A stretch of DNA of 40,719 nt from positions 1 through 40,719 of the forward strand of contig JACAEW010000207.1 of the NCBI GenBank assembly GCA_013388675.1, written 5' to 3'. Positions 36,109 through 40,719 of the stretch are shown in pieces. The stretch is from Syntrophaceae bacterium (GTDB lineage: Bacteria > Desulfobacterota > SM23-61). Every line of letters starts with the position of its first letter. The stretch's first letter is position 1. The position numbers and the translations under genes were made by a program. Below the pieces are notes generated by a model. It saw nothing but the letters and a program-made list of their open reading frames with translations. It was not told the DNA's origin and searched no databases.

Positions 36109-37893
36109 ATGGAAGATGACTTTGAAAGGGTTTTAAGGAACATCATTCCTCTCCGGACGACCGAGGGCCAGAGCAAGGTGATGTCCCTGAGCGAAGCGAT
36201 TCGGGAATTTGTCAAACCCGGGATGGCCCTTCATCCGGGTGTAGCCTGCACCCCCCCGCTTGCGGTCATCTATGAATTAATCCGGCATTTCCGAGGGAAG
36301 GACCCTCGTTTTTCGCTTATCTCCTTGGGCTTGACAACGGCTTACTCGCTGCTTGTTCATGCCGGCCTTCTGCGAAAAGTCACTACTACCTTTCTGGGAG
36401 ATACCTATCCCTCTCCGGGTCCCAATCCCGTTTTTCAGAAGGCTTTCCAGGATGGGACGGTGGATATCCAGCACTGGTCCCTGCTGGCCATGGTTCAGCG
36501 ATTGAAGGCGGGAGCCCTGGGAGTCAGCTCTCTCCCCACCAAATCCATCCTGGGGAGTAGCATGGAAAAGGACAACCGCGATGATTTTGCGGTAGTCGAG
36601 GATCCTTTTAACAAAGAGGTTAAGCTGGGCCTGGTGCGGGCGATCCATCCCGATCTTTCCTTCTACCACGCCCTGGCGGCAGACCCGCAGGGGAATAGCC
36701 TTTTTGTCCCCCCTTACGCCGAAAACCTGTACGGAGCCCTGGGAAGCAGGCGGGGGGCCATTGTTACGGCAGAAAAGATCGTTTCCACCGATTTTCTCCG
36801 AGCCCATGCCGGGTACGTAAGGCTCCCGGGATCCCGGGTTCTGGCAGTCTGCGAAGTTCCCTTCGGCGCCCATCCGAGCGGAATGACGGCGCACGGAATT
36901 CAGGGAGTGGGGGGCTATGCCATCGACAACCCCTTTGTCTTCACCCTGAGGCAGGCCTGCAAGGAGAAGAAAACGCTGGATGCCTGGATGGAGGAATGGG
37001 TGCTGTCTTGTCCGGATCATTCCGCCTACCTAAAAAGGCTGGGCGAGAAACGTTTGAAAAGCTTGAAGGATAAGGCCCGGCCGGATGCCTGGCAGGAGGA
37101 TTACGAATCCATCCGTCAAAACCTGAGTTCCGATGAGCCGGCCAATGCCCTGGAGCGCATGGTCGTAGCGGCCGCCCGCAAGATCATCTCCCGGGTTAAG
37201 GAAAACCGATACCGGACTCTCCTGGCCGGGATCGGGGCTTCCAACCTGGCCGCATGGATCGCCACCTACCTTTTGCGGCAGGAAGGATATGAGGTGGATG
37301 CCATGGCCGAGATTGGGTTCTTCGGGTACCTCCCGCGGCCGGCAGACCCCTTTATATTCAACCTCTCCAACATTCCCACCTGTAAAATGCTGACCGATGT
37401 CTCCGAAGTCCTGGGCATCCTCATGGGAGGGGAAAACCAGCGCTGCCTGGGGGCTCTTAGCGCGGCGCAGGTGGACAGATGGGGAAACCTGAACTCGACG
37501 ATCATACCCCCGAACCTTCTGATTACCGGCTCTGGCGGGGCCAATGACGTGGCCTGCGGTGCTTCCGAGGTGCTGGTGGTGGTTCCCCATTCACCCTTCC
37601 GTTTTGTCCCGGACGTGGCTTATGTCACCGCTCCAGGCCAAAGGGTGAGGCTCGTTGTGACCACCCTTGGGGTTTTCGAAAAAATGGATGGGGATAGGGA
37701 GTTTACCCTCACGGGAACCCTGGAAGACGGGAAATCTTCGGCGGAAGAAAGGGTCCGGGCGATTAAGGAACAGTGCAGGTGGGACCTGAAGATCGCCCCC
37801 CAGCCAAGGACCCTCGCGACGCCGACCCCGGAGGAACTGGCGCTCCTCCGCCTATTCGACCCCCATAAATTCTTTCTCACTGAAAATCCTTGA
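36109..37893 (+). CDS. Fused two-domain family I CoA-transferase
   Basis: A 594-residue protein joining an alpha-type domain (about 15-310) and a beta-type domain (about 340-585) of family I CoA-transferases, which are normally two subunits (for example glutaconate, acetate or 3-oxoacid CoA-transferase). The likely catalytic Glu401 lies in DAMAEIGFFGYLPRP, where the beta subunit of glutaconate CoA-transferase has its active Glu. SGGANDVACGA further on is typical of the beta subunit. The alpha half contains the HPGVACTPPLAVI and FLGDTYPSPGPNP regions. I start at the ATG at 36109; upstream frame to 36037 (GTG) has no ribosome site. Convergent, with an intergenic gap of four bases, with an acyl-CoA synthetase gene. 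The substrate pair cannot be read from sequence; glutaconate or a related acid is one guess. Stop TGA. Confidence 0.85.
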   Translation: MEDDFERVLRNIIPLRTTEGQSKVMSLSEAIREFVKPGMALHPGVACTPPLAVIYELIRHFRGKDPRFSLISLGLTTAYSLLVHAGLLRKVTTTFLGDTYPSPGPNPVFQKAFQDGTVDIQHWSLLAMVQRLKAGALGVSSLPTKSILGSSMEKDNRDDFAVVEDPFNKEVKLGLVRAIHPDLSFYHALAADPQGNSLFVPPYAENLYGALGSRRGAIVTAEKIVSTDFLRAHAGYVRLPGSRVLAVCEVPFGAHPSGMTAHGIQGVGGYAIDNPFVFTLRQACKEKKTLDAWMEEWVLSCPDHSAYLKRLGEKRLKSLKDKARPDAWQEDYESIRQNLSSDEPANALERMVVAAARKIISRVKENRYRTLLAGIGASNLAAWIATYLLRQEGYEVDAMAEIGFFGYLPRPADPFIFNLSNIPTCKMLTDVSEVLGILMGGENQRCLGALSAAQVDRWGNLNSTIIPPNLLITGSGGANDVACGASEVLVVVPHSPFRFVPDVAYVTAPGQRVRLVVTTLGVFEKMDGDREFTLTGTLEDGKSSAEERVRAIKEQCRWDLKIAPQPRTLATPTPEELALLRLFDPHKFFLTENP

Positions 37894-37897
37894 TTTT

Positions 37898-39580
37898 TCA
37901 GGCTTTCTTTTCCTGGCTTCTCTTCCGGTCCAGCTCCTTGACTTCTTTTCTGAGAACCTTTCCCACGGCACTCTTGGGCAGGGCATCGATGAATTCCACC
38001 ATTTTGGGGGCCTTGTAAGCGGCCAGTTTTTCCCGGCAGAATCGAATGACCTCGTCCGCCGTGAGGTTTTCTCCGGGTTTGACCACCACGTAAGCCTTTA
38101 CCGTCTCGCCCCGGTACGGGTCGGGGACGCCGATGCTGCAGGCCTCGAGGATCTTGGGATGCTGGAAAAGGATCTCGTCAATCTCTCGCGGATAGACATT
38201 GTACCCGCCGGCAATGATCATGTCCTTCTTGCGGTCTACGATGGTCAGATATCCGTCCGGGTCGAACATGCCGATGTCGCCGCTGTAAAGCCAGCAATCC
38301 TTCAGGACCGCAGCCGTTTCTTCCGGCTTTTTATAGTACCCTTTCATAACTTGAGGGCCGCGAATAATAATCTCTCCCGGCTGTCCGGTTCCCAATTCTT
38401 CCTTTCCCGTATCCAGGTCCACGATTTTTACCTCCGTGTTGGGCATGGGGACTCCCACGGTCCCCGGTTTGATGGTCCCCTTCCAAGGAGTGATCGTGGC
38501 CATGGCCGCGGTTTCGGTCAATCCGTAAACCTCCAACATGATGGCGCCCGTCAAATCCTTCAACTGCTGCAGGGTGTCGGCCGCCAGGGGGGCGGCGCCG
38601 GAGAAAAAGCCCTTGATGAAAGATAGGTCCATTTGGCGGAATTCCGGGGTGTTCAGGAGGCCCACAAAGATGGTGGGCACGGCAGGAAGGAAATGGGGTT
38701 TGAATTTTTTCAGCATCTCCAGGATGACGCCCGGCTCCGGTCGGGGAACGAGGATCATGTTATACCCCATCCATACGCACAGATTCTGGATCGCGGAGAA
38801 TCCCGCGGAATGGAAGAAGGGAAACACCGCCAGAACGCTCTCCTTCCCTTTTTCCAGGTCCGGAATCCAGGCGGCAAATTGCTGGACGATGGAGGAAATA
38901 TTGGCGTGAGTCAACATGACTCCCTTACTGACCCCCGTGGTCCCCCCGGTGTAGAGAAAGGCGCCCAATTCCTCCCAGCGGGCGGCCGTTTCCATCGGGC
39001 CCTCGGGATATTTCCCGACCAGGTTCAGGAATTCATAGACGTCTTTTTGGGGTTCGACCTTCCGGTACATGTCCTTTTTTACGAAGGGGAAGAGGTGTTT
39101 TTTGGGAAAAGGAAGGTAGTCGTTGATGTGGCAATAAATGATCTTTCGGATTTTAGTCTGGTCTTTGATTTTCATAATCCGGGGATGGAGCAGGTCCAGG
39201 GAAACGAGCACAGTGGAATCGGAATCGTTGAACTGGTACTCCAACTCCCGTTCCGTGTAGAGGGGGTTATTCATCACCGCCACGGCTCCGATTCGAAAGG
39301 TGGCGTAGATGGCGATTACCACCTGAGGAATGTTGGGAAGCAACATGGCCACCTTGTCCCCCTTTTTGACCCCCAGGTCGAGCAGGGCTCGGGCGAAGCG
39401 GTTCACCAGTAAATCCAATTGGCGGTAGGAGATCCGCCTTCCCATAAAAATAAGGGCGGTATTCTCCGGGAGTTGCCCGGCGGACCGAGTCAGGGCTTCA
39501 TCCATGGTGACTTTTTCAATTTCCAGCTCATGGGGCACGCCGGGGGCGTAGGACTTGAACCAAGGTTTTTCGCGAGCCAT
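37898..39580 (-). CDS. Acyl-CoA synthetase (AMP-forming), long-chain fatty acid-CoA ligase type
   Basis: A 560-residue ANL-family ligase that activates a carboxylic acid with ATP and joins it to CoA. The P-loop TGGTTGVSKG is at 211-220, the A5 motif EVYGLTETAA near 346, and GEIIIRGPQVMKGYYKKPEETA, YSGDIGMFDPDGYLTIVDRKKDMIIAGG with the hinge follow; the catalytic Lys is in KSAVGKVLRKE near the C-terminus. Length and motif wording resemble FadD, but chain length preference cannot be read from sequence. AGGAGG lies seven bases before ATG 39580. Tail-to-tail with the CoA-transferase and head-to-head with the hydroxyacyl-CoA dehydrogenase gene, so all three probably serve acid degradation. Stop TGA. 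Confidence 0.92.
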   Translation of the reverse strand: MAREKPWFKSYAPGVPHELEIEKVTMDEALTRSAGQLPENTALIFMGRRISYRQLDLLVNRFARALLDLGVKKGDKVAMLLPNIPQVVIAIYATFRIGAVAVMNNPLYTERELEYQFNDSDSTVLVSLDLLHPRIMKIKDQTKIRKIIYCHINDYLPFPKKHLFPFVKKDMYRKVEPQKDVYEFLNLVGKYPEGPMETAARWEELGAFLYTGGTTGVSKGVMLTHANISSIVQQFAAWIPDLEKGKESVLAVFPFFHSAGFSAIQNLCVWMGYNMILVPRPEPGVILEMLKKFKPHFLPAVPTIFVGLLNTPEFRQMDLSFIKGFFSGAAPLAADTLQQLKDLTGAIMLEVYGLTETAAMATITPWKGTIKPGTVGVPMPNTEVKIVDLDTGKEELGTGQPGEIIIRGPQVMKGYYKKPEETAAVLKDCWLYSGDIGMFDPDGYLTIVDRKKDMIIAGGYNVYPREIDEILFQHPKILEACSIGVPDPYRGETVKAYVVVKPGENLTADEVIRFCREKLAAYKAPKMVEFIDALPKSAVGKVLRKEVKELDRKRSQEKKA

Positions 39581-39715
39581 GTCATTCCCTCCTTTTGGAT
39601 TGATCGAAGTTAAACCTTCACGGGGAACCTTTCTTGGATGGAAAACCTTGCTTTTGAACAGGAGCGCAAAACTCGAAATGGAAGATTTGGCGCTGCCCTG
39701 CCTTTAGGGAGGTTT

Positions 39716-39747
39716 ATTCCGCGCTCCGCATTCCGAAATCCGCATGC
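39716..39747. repeat. TTCCGC-type dispersed repeat fragment
   Basis: ATTCCGCGCTCCGCATTCCG followed by AAATCCGCATGC, made of imperfect units TTCCGC/TCCGCA. Related in kind to the stretch at 14171-14210 inside rluD. Confidence 0.4.
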
Positions 39748-39862
39748 AGGAAAGTCCCTCTGAAAATCCATTTCCATGGCAAGCTCCAGAAGGTGGAGGG
39801 CCGGGTTTTCCTTTTGGATCGCGAATGGCGAGGGAGTTAGCCCGAAAAGTAAAGGAAATTTT

Positions 39863-39891
39863 TTGTCTTGTCAAGCTAAATATGGTATGAA
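39863..39891 (+). promoter_or_regulatory. Putative promoter of the hydroxyacyl-CoA dehydrogenase gene
   Basis: TTGTCT (39863-39868), 17 bases, then TATGAA (39886-39891). The transcript would begin about 57 nt before the ATG at 39956. Confidence 0.5.
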
Positions 39892-39955
39892 GGAAAAGCC
39901 GAATCCACGACGGCCGGGATGGAGGGAAAGGCAGGTCTGCAGGAGGGAAAAGAGA

Positions 39956-40719
39956 ATGGATGCGGAAAAGGTCAAGCGGGTTGCGGTCATCGGAGCAGGG
40001 ACCATGGGCCATTCCATCGCCCAGGTCTTTGCCGCCTCAGGAATTGAGGTCAATCTGGCGGATGTAAAACAGGAGATTCTCGATCGTGCCCTGCGGCTCA
40101 TCCGGGGGAACCTGAAGACCTTGGTCGAATATGGAAAAGCAAGGGAAAAAGATGCTCCCGGCATTCTGAGGCGCATTCATGCCCACACCGATATCCAGGC
40201 AGCCGCCCAGGGTACCGATTTTGTCCTGGAGGCGGTGGTGGAAATCCCGGAAGTGAAGAGGAAGGTCTTCCAACAATTGGATGAAGCTTGCGGGAAAGAG
40301 ACGATCCTGGCCAGCAATACCTCCGGCCTGGATATTTTCAAGATCATCCAGGTCCGCACCCCCTCCCGCACCGTGGTAACCCACTGGTTCGCCCCGCCAC
40401 ACATCATTCCCTTGGTGGAAGTCGCTCCGGGACCGGAGACTTCACCCGCAGTTCTCCGGTTTGCCGCCAGGCTCATGGAGCGGATCGGCAAGAAACCCGT
40501 GGTGATGAAGCAGTTCGTGCAGCGGTGCATCGTGAACCGGATCCAAAACGCCATCATCCTCACCGCCCTGGAGATGCTGGAGAACGACTGGGCCACTCCC
40601 GAGGAGATCGATCGGGCGGTGAAGACGAGCCTTGGAGTCCGCCTTCCCATCGTGGGAGTGGTCCAAAGCCTGGATTTCAATGGGCTGAATTTGGTCCATG
40701 ATGTCCTAAAAAGCATAGG
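39956..40719 (+). CDS. 3-hydroxyacyl-CoA dehydrogenase (partial, C-terminus cut by window edge)
   Basis: The frame is open from ATG 39956 to the right end (254 codons). AGGAGG lies nine bases upstream of the ATG. The product oxidises L-3-hydroxyacyl-CoA to 3-oxoacyl-CoA with NAD in beta-oxidation or butyrate-type pathways. The Rossmann motif VIGAGTMG is at 11-18, the Asp of the second strand lies in VNLADVKQ, and the catalytic area has ASNTSGL and then THWFAPPHIIPLVEV, where the PPH... wording resembles the lambda-crystallin/short dehydrogenase branch as well as 3-hydroxybutyryl-CoA dehydrogenase. The C-terminal dimerisation domain begins at FVQRCIVNRIQNAI. Its chain-length preference is open. 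It is divergent from the acyl-CoA synthetase gene. Confidence 0.9.
   Translation, partial: MDAEKVKRVAVIGAGTMGHSIAQVFAASGIEVNLADVKQEILDRALRLIRGNLKTLVEYGKAREKDAPGILRRIHAHTDIQAAAQGTDFVLEAVVEIPEVKRKVFQQLDEACGKETILASNTSGLDIFKIIQVRTPSRTVVTHWFAPPHIIPLVEVAPGPETSPAVLRFAARLMERIGKKPVVMKQFVQRCIVNRIQNAIILTALEMLENDWATPEEIDRAVKTSLGVRLPIVGVVQSLDFNGLNLVHDVLKSI

Larger units (their letters stand above)
39581..39955. other. Divergent gap between the acyl-CoA synthetase and hydroxyacyl-CoA dehydrogenase genes
   Basis: No gene supported. A TTCC-repeat fragment lies at 39716-39747 and a plus-strand promoter at 39863-39891. No good promoter for the minus-strand gene was recognised. No operator with clear dyad symmetry (such as a FadR site) was seen. 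Confidence 0.5.

Overview
The window is a GC-rich bacterial chromosome segment. Its gene order and content point to an anaerobic deltaproteobacterium (Desulfobacterota), perhaps of the Syntrophales/Syntrophobacteria type. The main reasons are the block mnmG - rsmG - parA - parB - bactofilin - atpF' - atpF - atpH - atpA - atpG - atpD - atpC, with two b-type ATP synthase subunits and no a or c subunit genes; the prmC-prfA-DUF1385-rpmE-rho block; and acyl-CoA and amino-acid degradation genes at the right end. This placement is inference from gene order; no 16S gene is present. No rRNA, tRNA, CRISPR array or intact transposase gene was seen.

Layout. Positions 1-29343 are read almost entirely on the minus strand. 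At the left edge is a type I restriction subunit R gene, cut off by the window end, followed by recQ. Next come a broken TSUP permease remnant, hisD and murA. A 356-bp element with terminal inverted repeats separates murA from prmC. Then follow prmC, prfA, a DUF1385 membrane protein gene, rpmE and rho, and next pgeF, an rluD-type pseudouridine synthase and a patatin. The ATP synthase F1 operon (13-22 kb side to side with patatin) is followed by bactofilin, parB, parA, rsmG and mnmG. mnmG is bracketed by two copies of a roughly 190-bp repeat and has a parS-like site at its 5' end. An AT-richer AAA/DUF4143 ATPase and almost 1 kb without recognisable genes close this half.

Positions 30309-40719 are metabolic and of mixed strand: a NIPSNAP protein, histidine ammonia-lyase, glutamate dehydrogenase, a short zinc-type dehydrogenase, two small unknown ORFs, a fused two-domain CoA-transferase, an acyl-CoA synthetase and a 3-hydroxyacyl-CoA dehydrogenase cut by the right edge. 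Together they fit histidine/glutamate degradation feeding CoA-ester chemistry, but this is inference.

The most notable observation is in prfA (release factor 1). The reading frame is intact for its full normal length except for one in-frame UAA at codon 91, at the junction between domain 1 and the catalytic core. Seven genes in this window end in UAG, which only RF1 reads, so RF1 activity is presumably needed. The UAA is therefore either a sequence error, a two-piece RF1 made by re-initiation, or read through. Other points are a hairpin-plus-promoter arrangement between rho and rpmE, an alcohol dehydrogenase without the structural zinc lobe, and a pseudouridine synthase whose C-terminal tail looks derived from an intergenic repeat.
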